Notes: a model not told the origin generated them from the letters alone. DNA of 64,000 bases from Bacteroidales bacterium (GCA_022865305.1 JALHSP010000101.1:1-64000), one strand, 5' to 3'. Positions 17,498 through 27,668 are shown, counted from the stretch's first letter. A program made the numbers and translations.

Positions 17498-19054
17498 ATG
17501 AAAACCTTAATCAAGTCAATAAGTGTATTTATTACACTTATTTTCATCTTCTATCCGACATCACCGGTTTTAAGTCAGAAAAAAGTTGAAGACGGATTTT
17601 TAGGGAAGGCAGATCTTTACAAAGCAAAAAAGAATGCTCTGGAATATTTAGGTGACAGCATGATAGTGAAGAAGTTCGGGACGATCTCAGATTTAATCTG
17701 GAACTATGCCGAATTAGGTATGCAGGAATTCAAATCATCTGCCCTTCTTATTAAAACTCTTGAAGATGAAGGTTTTAATATTGAAAAAGGAGTTGCCGGG
17801 ATGCCAACCTGTTTCGTTGCATCATGGGGAAAAGGAAAACCTGTAATCGGGATTCTTGGTGAATTTGATGCATTGCCGATGATATCTCAGAAAGCGCTTA
17901 CCCCGGTGCAAAGCCCGGTTATCCAGGGAGCTCCGGGGCACGGATGCGGGCATAACATGATGGGTACAGCAGGAATAGCTGCAGCAATAGCTGTAAAAAA
18001 GAGCATGGAACTGAATAATATTCCGGGTACTGTTAAATTCTTCGGATCACCTGCTGAGGAGACTGTCATTAGCCGTCCATATATGGTTCGGGAAGGAGTA
18101 TTCAGGGATGTTGATGCTGTGATAGATAACCACGCTTCATCAGGTTTTTCTACTACTTACGGGGTGAGCGGGAATGCATTAGTATCAGTGGTTTTTACTT
18201 TCAGAGGAAAAACGGCGCATGCAGCGAGCGCACCATGGAGTGGAAGAAGTGCACTGGATGGGGTTGAATTAATGAATATTGCAGCCAATTATCTCCGCGA
18301 ACATCTTATTTATACATCCCGGTTGCATTATATAATTACTGAAGGTGGCGAAGCTCCCAATGTAGTTCCAGACAAAGCCTCAGTCTGGTACTATGTCAGG
18401 AATACAGATGAAAGACTTGAAGAAATGTACAATCGTGTAATTGATTGTGCCAAAGGAGCTGCGCTTGCTTCCGGTACAATCCTTGATACAATCAGAGTAA
18501 TAACTGCAATTCATCAGAAACATTCCAACAAAGGAATAGCTGAAACAATACGGAGAAACATAGAACTTATAGGCATGCCTCAATGGACTGAGAGTGAACA
18601 TAATTTCGCCAGATCGCTTCAGAAAACTCTTGGCGCAAAAGAAACCGGCTTTCCTTTGAAAATAGGTACCTGGAGTCCGCCCTCAGGTGTTCAGTCGGGA
18701 GGCGCTTCCACCGATGTGGGAGAGGTATCGCTGGTTGCTCCTGTGGCAACACTTGATTTCCCTGGAGGAGTACCCGGATCAATAGGACATCACTGGTCAA
18801 CAGTCGCTTCAGGGTATGGCACTGCAGCATGGAAAGGGCTCAACGCAGGTGCAAAAGTTATTGCTGCCACAGCACTCGATCTGTTAACAAATTCAAAATT
18901 GCTTAGTGAAATAAGAAACGAGTTTACTGAATATTCAAAAAATCACCCGTATAAATCATTCCTTCCGGAAGGGGCAGAACCACCGCTGGATCTGAACAAA
19001 GAGCTGATGGATAAATACCGCAATGCAATGAAGGAAATTAAAGCTGAAGAATAA
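17498..19054 (+). CDS. M20-family amidohydrolase (AbgB-like), exported
   Basis: This protein of 518 aa starts with a signal peptide ending at VLSQ (residue 27). The M20 peptidase/amidohydrolase core has the metal and catalytic motifs GEFDALP at 121-127, GHGCGHNMMG at 147-156 and PAEE at 185-188. The dimerisation domain follows, with FRGKTAHAA. Related enzymes such as AbgB cleave p-aminobenzoyl-glutamate; others remove N-acyl groups from amino acids. The frame extends back to a GTG at 17459, but the ATG at 17498 begins exactly at the signal peptide. It diverges from the SSS transporter gene and is followed 82 bases later by an acyltransferase gene. The substrate is unknown. Confidence 0.85.
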   Translation: MKTLIKSISVFITLIFIFYPTSPVLSQKKVEDGFLGKADLYKAKKNALEYLGDSMIVKKFGTISDLIWNYAELGMQEFKSSALLIKTLEDEGFNIEKGVAGMPTCFVASWGKGKPVIGILGEFDALPMISQKALTPVQSPVIQGAPGHGCGHNMMGTAGIAAAIAVKKSMELNNIPGTVKFFGSPAEETVISRPYMVREGVFRDVDAVIDNHASSGFSTTYGVSGNALVSVVFTFRGKTAHAASAPWSGRSALDGVELMNIAANYLREHLIYTSRLHYIITEGGEAPNVVPDKASVWYYVRNTDERLEEMYNRVIDCAKGAALASGTILDTIRVITAIHQKHSNKGIAETIRRNIELIGMPQWTESEHNFARSLQKTLGAKETGFPLKIGTWSPPSGVQSGGASTDVGEVSLVAPVATLDFPGGVPGSIGHHWSTVASGYGTAAWKGLNAGAKVIAATALDLLTNSKLLSEIRNEFTEYSKNHPYKSFLPEGAEPPLDLNKELMDKYRNAMKEIKAEE

Positions 19055-19136
19055 TGACTTTTAATTATTGTAAATGAGATTTACCTTTACAGTATTATTA
19101 TTTTGAAATTCCAGGTTAAATTGATATCAGGCTGGG

Positions 19137-19931
19137 ATGCAAAAAGGTTATTTTGAATCAAATACCTATGATACTACGGAGAGGAGGTTGAATCTCTGGC
19201 AGAAGTTACTTTTTAATAACAGGCTATATTTTACTTATAAGTTTGCTATTGTCGTTTTACGGTCGAGGAAACAGGCCAGAAGTGGAGTTTACGACGATAA
19301 GGCATGGGCTGATTCTTCTTATTATATCTTCAGGTTCATTGAAAAGGCCGGTGGAATATTTCATATCACCGGAATGGAAAATATTTCAAAAAGCCCTGAA
19401 CCGGTCCTTATTATTTGTAACCACATGAGTACTCTTGAAACAATGGTTCTTCCCGGATTAATAGCCCCGCACAGACTAGTGACTTTTGTGGTGAAGGAAA
19501 GCCTTGTAAGGCATCCTCTGTTCGGAGATGTGATGAGATCGAGGGATCCGATAGTAGTAGGCCGGACCGATCCAAGGAAAGACTTTGAGACCGTCATGAA
19601 TGAAGGGATGGAATTATTATCAAAAGGTGTTTCAATAATTATTTTTCCGCAGAGTACAAGAAGCATTGAATTCAAACCTGAAGAATTTAATACACTGGGA
19701 GTGAAACTGGCAAAGAAAGCCGGAGTTAAAGTTGTCCCGGTCGCATTGAAAACCGATTTCTGGGGTAAAGGAAAAATCATCAGGGAACTTGGTCCTCTCG
19801 ATAGCCATAAACCGATATATATAAAATTCGGAGAACCGTTTCCTGTAATGGGTACCGGGAAAGAAGAAAATCAGAGAATCATTGAATTTATACAGGCATC
19901 TCTTCGTGAATGGAATCCCGATATAGATTGA
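19137..19931 (+). CDS. PlsC-like lysophospholipid acyltransferase
   Basis: This is a membrane-associated acyltransferase of 264 aa. Block I is NHMSTLE at 95-101, with Glu (E101) in place of the Asp usual in the HX4D motif. Block III is PQSTRS at 171-176 instead of PEGTRS. It would transfer an acyl chain to a lysophospholipid or similar alcohol. The changed motif residues suggest a divergent subfamily with a different acceptor, or reduced activity. It stands 82 bases after the amidohydrolase and may share its transcript. A role in glycerophospholipid or aminolipid synthesis is possible; the sequence does not decide. Confidence 0.75.
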   Translation: MQKGYFESNTYDTTERRLNLWQKLLFNNRLYFTYKFAIVVLRSRKQARSGVYDDKAWADSSYYIFRFIEKAGGIFHITGMENISKSPEPVLIICNHMSTLETMVLPGLIAPHRLVTFVVKESLVRHPLFGDVMRSRDPIVVGRTDPRKDFETVMNEGMELLSKGVSIIIFPQSTRSIEFKPEEFNTLGVKLAKKAGVKVVPVALKTDFWGKGKIIRELGPLDSHKPIYIKFGEPFPVMGTGKEENQRIIEFIQASLREWNPDID

Positions 19932-20048
19932 TTTATCGTAAAGCATTGTTATTAAATTGGTTACGGTAGCCTTTCATTGTTGTTAATTTATTCCGGAAAT
20001 GCTCTTTTTTTTAAGTGTAACTTTTACATTTTAAAAAAATAATTTTTA

Positions 20049-20056
20049 TAGATTTG
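20049..20056 (+). promoter_or_regulatory. Candidate -7 box of the arabinose operon (TAGATTTG)
   Basis: TAGATTTG matches TAnnTTTG within the 242-base gap before the SSS sugar symporter gene, predicting a leader of about 110 bases. A clear TTTG at -33 is missing. No repeat or operator was recognised in the leader. Confidence 0.4.
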
Positions 20057-20173
20057 TAAATATCAAATCGTCCGTAGAAATAATATATAACCATTTACCC
20101 TTTATATCCCTGGTATTATTTACAATTGAATAATTAGCAGCAGGTATTTATAAAATAACTTAAAGCATTTATT

Positions 20174-21826
20174 ATGGGAGCATTAGATTGGATCGTTTTA
20201 GGGCTATTCTGTCTTGGACTGGTCGGAATTATAATCTGGGTGACCAGGCAAAAGGCAGAAACATCCACTGACTATTTCCTCGCCGGCCGTGATGCTACAT
20301 GGCTGGCAATCGGAGCATCAATTTTTGCATCGAACATAGGATCGGAGCACCTTGTAGGTCTTGCAGGAGCCGGGGCGTCAAGCGGTATGGCAATGGCACA
20401 CTGGGAAATGCACGGATGGATAATTCTGATCCTTGGTTGGTTTTTCGTACCTTTTTATGCGAGGAGTGGCGTTTTCACGATGCCTGAATTCCTTGAGAAG
20501 CGCTATACCAAAGGATCCAGGAGCGTCCTTTCTATAATCTCCCTTGTCAGCTATATATTTACTAAAGTTGCGGTAACGGTCTATGCAGGAGGTATAGTCT
20601 TCAAGCAGGTTTTTGGAATTGAGTCTATGTTCGGAATTGACTTTTTCTGGATAAGCGCTGTAGGCTTGGTCGTTCTTACAGGAATTTATACAACCATGGG
20701 TGGTATGAAAGCCGTATTATATACTTCAGTTTTACAAACTCCGGTTTTACTGATCGGTTCGCTCGCTGTCCTTGTAATCGGTCTTATAAAGCTTGGAGGC
20801 TGGTCAGAAATGATGGAGATTTGCAGGGCTGTGCCTGTCAATGCGGATGGTAATACGATGACCGAGTTGATGAGATCAGCCAACGACCCTGAATACCCAT
20901 GGACAGGTGTCATTCTTGGTTCCGCAATCATTGGATTCTGGTACTGGTGCACAGATCAGTATATAGTTCAGAGAGTACTTTCAGGCCGGAACCAGACTGA
21001 ATCACGAAGAGGTGCTATCCTTGGTGCTGTTTTTAAACTCTCACCGGTGTTTATCTTCCTCATTCCCGGTATGATAGCTTATGCGTTAAATTACAAGGGA
21101 ATAATTACTCTCCCAAATTCAGATTCTGCATTCGCAGTACTGGTAAAAGAATTGCTTCCGGTAGGATTTAAAGGCCTTGTAGTTGGAGGATTACTTGCGG
21201 CACTTATGAGCTCTCTGGCTTCTTTATTTAATTCCTCAGCTACACTATTTACAGTAGACTTTTACCAGAAATTCAAGCCTCAGGCTCCGGAAAAAGAACT
21301 TGTCAGAGTCGGAAGGATTGCAACAATGGTGGTAGTTGTGCTGGGAGTGCTATGGATACCGGTTATGAAAGGGCTCGGCAAGGTGCTTTATGCATATCTT
21401 CAGGATGTTCAGTCGCTTCTTGCACCGGGTATTGCTGCTGTTTTTCTTCTTGGGATTGCTTCAAAAAAGACTACTCCAAAAGCCGGATTTATCGGTCTGG
21501 TTACCGGATTTGTCCTTGGCATGACAAGACTTGCATTTAAAGTTTTCGGTTCAGGTTTGAGCCATGACAGCATTTTTTACCAGGTTTTCCTGAAGGCAAA
21601 CTGGCTTCATTATGAAATTATAATATTCATTCTGGTAATAGTACTTATGATAGTGGTTAGTATGGTAACTCCAAAAGCTGATCCGGTTGCAATAAGAGGC
21701 TTATATATTGGCTCAGCGACTGCTGAAGAAAAGGCGGTTACAAGAGCCAGCTGGAATAACTGGGACCTCCTGGTCTCAGGAATTATTATTGCTGTGATCA
21801 TTGCCTTCTATATTTATTTCTGGTAG
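20174..21826 (+). CDS. SGLT-type sodium/sugar symporter (SSS family)
   Basis: This is an integral membrane protein of 550 aa with about 14 helices. It is SGLT-like: TM1-2 carries SIFASNIGSEHLVGLAGAG, and the sugar-site helix has FWYWCTDQYIVQR, matching the WYWCTDQ block of animal and bacterial SGLTs. It imports a monosaccharide with Na+. It leads the araA-araD-araB cluster, 40 bases before araA, so L-arabinose is the most likely cargo. It differs from the SSS protein at 15904-17388, which has no sugar-site block of this kind. Confidence 0.9.
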   Translation: MGALDWIVLGLFCLGLVGIIIWVTRQKAETSTDYFLAGRDATWLAIGASIFASNIGSEHLVGLAGAGASSGMAMAHWEMHGWIILILGWFFVPFYARSGVFTMPEFLEKRYTKGSRSVLSIISLVSYIFTKVAVTVYAGGIVFKQVFGIESMFGIDFFWISAVGLVVLTGIYTTMGGMKAVLYTSVLQTPVLLIGSLAVLVIGLIKLGGWSEMMEICRAVPVNADGNTMTELMRSANDPEYPWTGVILGSAIIGFWYWCTDQYIVQRVLSGRNQTESRRGAILGAVFKLSPVFIFLIPGMIAYALNYKGIITLPNSDSAFAVLVKELLPVGFKGLVVGGLLAALMSSLASLFNSSATLFTVDFYQKFKPQAPEKELVRVGRIATMVVVVLGVLWIPVMKGLGKVLYAYLQDVQSLLAPGIAAVFLLGIASKKTTPKAGFIGLVTGFVLGMTRLAFKVFGSGLSHDSIFYQVFLKANWLHYEIIIFILVIVLMIVVSMVTPKADPVAIRGLYIGSATAEEKAVTRASWNNWDLLVSGIIIAVIIAFYIYFW

Positions 21827-21866
21827 TATTAATTTGAAACGCAATTAATTTACGATTAAGATAGAA

Positions 21867-23360
21867 ATGGATAAATTAAAAACCAAAGAAGTCTGGTTTG
21901 TTACAGGCAGCCAGCATTTATATGGTCCTGAAACACTCAAGCAGGTCGCATCAGATTCTGCAAAGATTGCTGCAGCCCTGGATAAATCACCAAAAATATC
22001 ACAGAAGATTGTTTTCAAGCCTGTTCTCACAACACCTGAATCAATCTCCGGACTCTGCTCGGAAGCAAATAACTCAAAAAACTGTATCGGGCTCATCACA
22101 TGGATGCATACTTTTTCTCCTGCCAAGATGTGGATAAAGGGTTTAAACATTCTGAATAAACCGTTCCTTCATTTTCATACCCAGCTTAACAGGGATATCC
22201 CGTGGGAAACAATAGATATGAATTTCATGAACCTGAATCAGTCTGCTCATGGTGACCGGGAATTCGGATTTATTGGTACCAGGATGAGGCTGAACAGGAA
22301 AGTTGTTGTCGGGCATTATCAGGATCCCGATGCCATCGACCGTATTGCTGTTTGGATAAGAGCTGCCGCAGCCTTTAGTGACGCACTTGAAATGAAAGTT
22401 GCCCGTTTTGGCGACAATATGCGGGATGTAGCAGTGACTGAAGGTAATAAGGTCAGTGCCCAGATGAAGATGGGCTATTCAGTGTACGGATACGGCATTG
22501 GTGATCTTGTCAAAGCTGTAAGCAATGTTTCGGAAGGTGCCATAAAGAAACTGCTTGCTGAATATGGTGCTGATTACAAAATGACAAAAGCGGTAGCAAA
22601 TTCTGAAACACTTAAAGAAGCTGCCAGGATAGAGCTTGGAATGGAGTCATTCCTCAATGCAGGAAACTTTAAGGCATTTACAACAACATTCGAAGACCTT
22701 CACGGTCTTAAGCAGCTGCCTGGTCTGGCTGTTCAGCGTCTGATGGCCAAAGGATATGGTTTCGGAGCTGAGGGTGACTGGAAAACGGCTGCACTGGTCC
22801 GTTCAATGAAGGTAATGGCACATGGATTAAAAGGCGGAACATCATTCATGGAAGATTATACATATCATTTCGATCCCAAAGGAATGAAGGTGCTTGGAGC
22901 ACACATGCTTGAGGTTTGTCCCTCCATTGCCCTTGGGAAACCGGCAGTAGAGGTTCATCAGCTCTCAATCGGAGGGAAAGAAGATCCTGCAAGGCTTGTT
23001 TTCAAGACTGCTCCCGGGAAAGGAATTAATGTTTCAGTTATTGACCTGGGAAACAGGTTCAGGATGATAGTTAATAAAGTTGAAGTGGTGAAATGTCCGG
23101 ACATGCCAAAACTTCCGGTTGCTAGCGTTCTCTGGAAACCATTACCCGATCTGAAAACTGGTGCAGCGGCATGGATATTTGCAGGTGGTGCACATCATAC
23201 AGGATTCAGTACTGCAATAGACTCGGAATATCTCGAGGATTTCGCAGGAATGATGGGGGTTGAATTTGTTCTGATAGACGAAAATTGCGATCTCTCAGCT
23301 TTCAAAAAAGAATTACACTGGAATGAGATCTTTTATCATGTTTCAGGAGGGATAATTTAA
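21867..23360 (+). CDS. araA: L-arabinose isomerase
   Basis: This cytoplasmic, Mn2+-dependent enzyme converts L-arabinose to L-ribulose. At 497 aa it is near the usual 500. The catalytic/metal residues are present: E302 in GAEGDWK, E329 in [11 protein letters not shown]346 in GAHMLEV, and a fourth His near 446. It is the first catabolic gene after the symporter. A 109-base gap with a perfect 14-bp hairpin separates it from araD. Confidence 0.97.
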   Translation: MDKLKTKEVWFVTGSQHLYGPETLKQVASDSAKIAAALDKSPKISQKIVFKPVLTTPESISGLCSEANNSKNCIGLITWMHTFSPAKMWIKGLNILNKPFLHFHTQLNRDIPWETIDMNFMNLNQSAHGDREFGFIGTRMRLNRKVVVGHYQDPDAIDRIAVWIRAAAAFSDALEMKVARFGDNMRDVAVTEGNKVSAQMKMGYSVYGYGIGDLVKAVSNVSEGAIKKLLAEYGADYKMTKAVANSETLKEAARIELGMESFLNAGNFKAFTTTFEDLHGLKQLPGLAVQRLMAKGYGFGAEGDWKTAALVRSMKVMAHGLKGGTSFMEDYTYHFDPKGMKVLGAHMLEVCPSIALGKPAVEVHQLSIGGKEDPARLVFKTAPGKGINVSVIDLGNRFRMIVNKVEVVKCPDMPKLPVASVLWKPLPDLKTGAAAWIFAGGAHHTGFSTAIDSEYLEDFAGMMGVEFVLIDENCDLSAFKKELHWNEIFYHVSGGII

Positions 23361-23386
23361 GGCAATATCTGAAGTTGGAAGTAATC

Positions 23387-23423
23387 GCTGGCGCGGATTT
23401 GACTCAGTTAAATCCGCGCCAGC
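23387..23423 (+). other. Perfect 14-bp hairpin between araA and araD
   Basis: GCTGGCGCGGATTT (23387-23400) and its exact reverse complement (23410-23423) enclose a 9-base loop. There is no T-tract, so it is more likely an mRNA-stabilising or processing element, or a repeat, than an intrinsic terminator. A repeat arm of the GGAGTACTTA type follows at 23433. Confidence 0.7.
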
Positions 23424-23469
23424 AGTGTGCCTGGAGTACTTAAAGTTAGAAGTTTTAAATCTGAAATAA

Positions 23470-24165
23470 ATGATTGAGGAATTAAAAAAAAGTGTTTTCC
23501 AGGCAAACCTCGATCTGGTTAAGCACGGACTGGTAATTCATACCTGGGGAAATGCAAGTGGCCGGGATAAGACGACCGGACTGATAGTGATTAAACCTTC
23601 AGGGATCAGCTATAAATCAATGAGGCCTGATGATATGGTCATAATTAACCCCGAAGGCAAAATTGTGGAAGGTAAAAATAAGCCATCTACAGATGCTCCG
23701 ACTCACCTTTTACTGTATAGGAATTACAGTTCAATAGGAGGTATTGTTCATACTCATTCAACCTATGCCACATCATGGGCACAGGCAGGTGAAGATATTC
23801 CACCCCTGGGCACCACACATGCCGACCACTATTATGGTGAAGTGCCATGCACCCGCAAACTCAATGAAAATGAGGTAAATTCTGAATATGAAATCAATAC
23901 GGGTAAAGTGATAATTGAAAGGCTGGGTAACATCGATCCACTTGCCGTACCTTCAGTCCTGGTTAACTGTCATGGTCCATTTTGCTGGGGTTTAGACGCT
24001 GAAGAGGCAGTTTACAACGCAGTTGCCCTCGAAGAGATTGCACGGATCGCTTTTTATACGGTTGTTCTGGGGAAAAAAGAGCCGGTTGATAAATTTCTCC
24101 TTGATAAACATTTCCACAGGAAGCATGGCAAAGGTGCGTACTATGGGCAGGATAAACCAAAATAA
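23470..24165 (+). CDS. araD: L-ribulose-5-phosphate 4-epimerase
   Basis: This is a class II aldolase-fold, zinc-dependent enzyme of 231 aa. It converts L-ribulose-5-phosphate to D-xylulose-5-phosphate, feeding the pentose phosphate pathway. Zinc ligands are H94 and H96 in VHTHS and H168 in NCHGP; the catalytic Asp is D119 in THADHYYG. Length and motifs match AraD rather than the closely related UlaF or SgbE, and the araA and araB neighbours confirm this. It lies 16 bases before araB. Confidence 0.96.
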   Translation: MIEELKKSVFQANLDLVKHGLVIHTWGNASGRDKTTGLIVIKPSGISYKSMRPDDMVIINPEGKIVEGKNKPSTDAPTHLLLYRNYSSIGGIVHTHSTYATSWAQAGEDIPPLGTTHADHYYGEVPCTRKLNENEVNSEYEINTGKVIIERLGNIDPLAVPSVLVNCHGPFCWGLDAEEAVYNAVALEEIARIAFYTVVLGKKEPVDKFLLDKHFHRKHGKGAYYGQDKPK

Positions 24166-24181
24166 AATTAAAATATAATAT

Positions 24182-25855
24182 ATGGCAAAGAAATATGTAA
24201 TCGGCCTTGATTATGGAACAGATTCTGTCCGGTCGGTTGTTGTTGATACCTGTAATGGAGAAATTGCAGGTACCTCAGTATATGAATACCCAAGATGGAA
24301 AAAAGGACTTTTTTGTGATCCTTCAATAAATCAATTCCGTCAGCACCCGTTGGATTACATCGAGGGACTTGAACTATCTGTAAATGGAGCTATCAAAGGA
24401 TTAAGCCAGGTAATTATTAAGAATATTGCAGGTATTACAGTTGATACCACAGGCTCAACCCCTGTTGCGGTTGATAAGGAAGGAGTTCCACTCTCAATGA
24501 AACCTGATTTTGAGAGTGACCCTGATGCAATGTTCATTTTATGGAAAGATCATACAGCGGTAAAAGAGGCTGCTGAGATCAATAAGCTGGCAAAGAAATG
24601 GGGAGGAGAAGACTTCACTAAGTTCGAAGGTGGAGTTTATTCATCGGAATGGTTCTGGGCAAAAATTCTTCATGTGATCCGGAAAAATAAAAAAGTAAGA
24701 AAAAATGTCTGGTCATGGGTCGAACATTGTGACTGGATACCAGCCCTTCTTACCGGGAACACTGATCCTCTGCTTCTTAAGAGAAGTCGCTGTGCGGCAG
24801 GACATAAAGCTATGTGGCATGTTGATTTCAATGGTCTGCCCAGTGAAAAATTTCTTGTTAAACTTGATCCATTGCTGGCCGGACTTCGGGACAGGTTATT
24901 CACTGACACTTACACCTGTGATGTTCCTGTTGGCACGCTCTCGCGGGAATGGGCTAAAAGACTTGGACTTCCTGAAAATGTAAAGGTAGGTGTAGGAGCT
25001 TTTGATGCACACCTTGGTGCGGTTGGCGGCGAAATAAAACCACACTACCTGATAAAGGTTATGGGAACATCTACATGCGATATGCTGGTATCACCGATGG
25101 ATAAAGGGAAGGAAAAACTGGTGGCAGGCATTTGCGGCCAGGTTGACGGATCCATAATACCGGGAATGCTTGGCCTTGAAGCAGGGCAGTCTGCATTCGG
25201 CGATATTTATGCATGGTTCAGCAAGCTTCTGATGTGGCCGGTAACTGAGATTATTTCTGAGATGAAATGGCTGGATAACAAAACAAAGGATAAAATCACA
25301 GAAGAGGCTGCGGATAAAATTATTGGCGAACTTAGCAGGCAGGCTGAATCCCTTCCTGATGAAGAAACAGCGATTGTAGCTCTCGACTGGCTGAATGGAA
25401 GACGAACACCCGATGCTAACCAGGCTTTAAAAGGGGCAATAGCAGGATTATCTTTAGGCTCTGATGCCCCGAGGATTTTTAAAGCACTGGCAGAAGCAAC
25501 TGCTTTCGGTTCCAGGATGATAAATGAAAGGTTTATTTCAGAAGGAGCCAGAATTGATGGTGTAATAGCTGTAGGAGGTGTTGCAAAAAAGAATCCTTTT
25601 GTTATGCAGATAGTTGCAGATGTACTTAATATGCCGATCAAAGTTGCCAGTTCTGATCAGACATGTGCTCTGGGATCAGCTATGGCAGCTTCTGTAGTTG
25701 CCGGAATTCATAAAAATGTTGCTGCAGCACAAAAGGCAATGGGAGGGGGATTTGAGAAAGTGTACAAACCGAATCCCTCGAGAGCGAAAAAATACGAAGC
25801 TCTTTTTAAGAAATACAAAAAGCTCGGCTCATTCATTGAGAAAGAACTGAAATAA
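24182..25855 (+). CDS. araB: L-ribulokinase
   Basis: This FGGY carbohydrate kinase of 557 aa phosphorylates L-ribulose with ATP. The phosphate loop is at the N-terminus (GLDYGTDSVRSVVVD, about residues 8-22), and the adenosine-binding C-terminal block is GGVAKKNPFVMQI. Length matches AraB (about 560 aa). It completes an araA-araD-araB set with the symporter, so all steps from uptake to the pentose phosphate pathway are covered. The stop codon runs straight into the hairpin array at 25855-26034. Confidence 0.96.
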   Translation: MAKKYVIGLDYGTDSVRSVVVDTCNGEIAGTSVYEYPRWKKGLFCDPSINQFRQHPLDYIEGLELSVNGAIKGLSQVIIKNIAGITVDTTGSTPVAVDKEGVPLSMKPDFESDPDAMFILWKDHTAVKEAAEINKLAKKWGGEDFTKFEGGVYSSEWFWAKILHVIRKNKKVRKNVWSWVEHCDWIPALLTGNTDPLLLKRSRCAAGHKAMWHVDFNGLPSEKFLVKLDPLLAGLRDRLFTDTYTCDVPVGTLSREWAKRLGLPENVKVGVGAFDAHLGAVGGEIKPHYLIKVMGTSTCDMLVSPMDKGKEKLVAGICGQVDGSIIPGMLGLEAGQSAFGDIYAWFSKLLMWPVTEIISEMKWLDNKTKDKITEEAADKIIGELSRQAESLPDEETAIVALDWLNGRRTPDANQALKGAIAGLSLGSDAPRIFKALAEATAFGSRMINERFISEGARIDGVIAVGGVAKKNPFVMQIVADVLNMPIKVASSDQTCALGSAMAASVVAGIHKNVAAAQKAMGGGFEKVYKPNPSRAKKYEALFKKYKKLGSFIEKELK

Positions 25856-26034
25856 CAGGTCGCTCCTCTGGAGCTTTGAATAGTTTTAATAAATCTTTAT
25901 CTATAAACAGAAAGCACCTATGGTGCTCTTGAAGACAAAATGCAAAATCGATTTAAACCACGTAGTGGTGATCTGTTTATAGAACAAGGTATTAAGTATG
26001 TATATTAGCCACGTAGTGGCGACCTGTTTATAGA
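25855..26034. repeat. Array of four small hairpins with conserved flanks
   Basis: Four 13-base stem-loops (5-bp stem, 3-base loop) lie at 25862-25874, 25914-25926, 25957-25969 and 26008-26020. Their stems differ but always pair: GCTCC/GGAGC, GCACC/GGTGC, ACCAC/GTGGT and GCCAC/GTGGC. The flanks are conserved: units 3 and 4 are followed by (A/C)CTGTTTATAG, while units 1 and 2 carry the same flanks in reverse (ACAGGTCGC, CTATAAACAG). The set separates araB from the GH51 gene. A degenerate copy is at 31783-31835. Confidence 0.7.
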
Positions 26035-26099
26035 AAAATTATATGTTACATAAATTAGAAACTAACATTGACTGTTTTCAAAATAATAATCAGTTTAAT

Positions 26100-27668
26100 A
26101 TGAAAAAATTACAATTAATTTTATCCTTCCTGTTACTTCTTGTAGGTGTTGGATCCTATGCTCAAAAAGAAAATCTTAATACAGTAAACCAATTAGTTGT
26201 TATTGCTAATCATACCGGCCCTATTATCAGCAAGGATATTTACGGCCATTTTTCAGAGCATCTCGGAACATGCATTTATGGAGGAATATGGGTCGGATCG
26301 GGTTCAAAAATGCCAAATACCAACGGGATCAGGAATGATGTTTTGTTTGCCCTCCGCGAAATTAAAATTCCTAACCTCCGGTGGCCAGGAGGATGTTTTG
26401 CGGATACCTATCACTGGAAAGATGGAATCGGTCCACAGTCAAACAGAGCCTCCATCATAAATACGAACTGGGGCGGGGTTACGGAAGATAACTCTTTCGG
26501 CACTCACGAATTTATGAAGCTGACAGAGCTGCTTGGCTGCGATGCATATATTAATGGTAATGTTGGTTCCGGAACTGTTAAAGAAATGGCAGAATGGGTA
26601 GAATACCTCACTTCAGGTTCTGAAAGCCCTATGACAAAACTGCGTAAAGAGAACGGGCAGGAACAGCCGTGGAAAGTTAAGTATTTTGCAATCGGTAATG
26701 AAAACTGGGGTTGCGGCGGTAACATGACCGACGAGTTCTATACCAGCATAATGAGACAATACTCTACTTTCCTTCAAAATTATTCAGGCAATCAGCTTTA
26801 TCGTGTTGCATGCGGTCCTTATGGTGATAATTATCAGTGGACTGAAACCCTGATGAAAGATCAGGAATCAAGGGACAGGTTTCAGGGTTTATCAATTCAT
26901 TACTATACTGTTGTAGACGGATGGGGATATAAGGGATCTGCAACAAAATTCGATGAGCGTGAATGGTTTGAAACATTCAGACTCAATTACGACATTGATA
27001 ATATAATTAAGGGACACAAGGCAGTGATGGACCGGTATGATCCTCAAAAGACCAAAGGACTTGTTGTTGATGAGTGGGGAAACTGGTTTAATGTTGAACC
27101 AGGGACAAATCCGGGATTCCTTAACCAGCAGAATACTCTGAGGGATGCAATAACAGCCGCAATTCATCTTAATATTTTTAATCAGAATGCCGACAGGGTT
27201 AAAGTAGCAAACCTGGCACAGGTAGTGAATGTGCTTCAAAGTGTGATACTTACAAAAGATGATAAAATGGTTCTTACGCCGACTTATCATGTTTTCAGGA
27301 TGTTCAGGGACCATCAGGAAGCACAGCTCCTGAATACAGACCTTCGTTGTGAGGATTATGTTTTTAACGGAAAGAAGATCCCTGCCATATCAGCTTCAGC
27401 TTCTATTGATAAGAGTGGTAAAATACATATATCGCTGGCTAATCTCAACCCGAATAAAGAAATTATTATAACCTGTCCGGTTATAGGGGATATTTTCAAA
27501 ACAGTTACTGGAGAAATTCTTACAGCCTCCGAAATGGGTTCTTATAACAGTTTTGAAAAACCGGAAACTGTAAAACCAGTTTCATTTAAGGGATATAAAT
27601 TGAGGGAGAATATTCTGACTGTCAATATGCCTCCGAAATCGGTTGTTGTGCTGGAGTTAATGAAATAA
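26100..27668 (+). CDS. Alpha-L-arabinofuranosidase, GH51
   Basis: This exported enzyme removes alpha-L-arabinofuranose from arabinan, arabinoxylan or arabinogalactan side chains. It is 522 aa from the ATG at 26100, where a signal peptide (MKKLQLILSF to SYAQ, residue 22) begins; an upstream in-frame ATG at 26043 would bury it. The catalytic acid/base is E201 in GNENWG and the nucleophile is E325 in VDEWGNW, in the expected (beta/alpha)8 barrel context. A C-terminal beta-sandwich follows. It lies directly after araB and the hairpin array, linking polymer breakdown to arabinose catabolism. Confidence 0.94.
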   Translation: MKKLQLILSFLLLLVGVGSYAQKENLNTVNQLVVIANHTGPIISKDIYGHFSEHLGTCIYGGIWVGSGSKMPNTNGIRNDVLFALREIKIPNLRWPGGCFADTYHWKDGIGPQSNRASIINTNWGGVTEDNSFGTHEFMKLTELLGCDAYINGNVGSGTVKEMAEWVEYLTSGSESPMTKLRKENGQEQPWKVKYFAIGNENWGCGGNMTDEFYTSIMRQYSTFLQNYSGNQLYRVACGPYGDNYQWTETLMKDQESRDRFQGLSIHYYTVVDGWGYKGSATKFDEREWFETFRLNYDIDNIIKGHKAVMDRYDPQKTKGLVVDEWGNWFNVEPGTNPGFLNQQNTLRDAITAAIHLNIFNQNADRVKVANLAQVVNVLQSVILTKDDKMVLTPTYHVFRMFRDHQEAQLLNTDLRCEDYVFNGKKIPAISASASIDKSGKIHISLANLNPNKEIIITCPVIGDIFKTVTGEILTASEMGSYNSFEKPETVKPVSFKGYKLRENILTVNMPPKSVVVLELMK

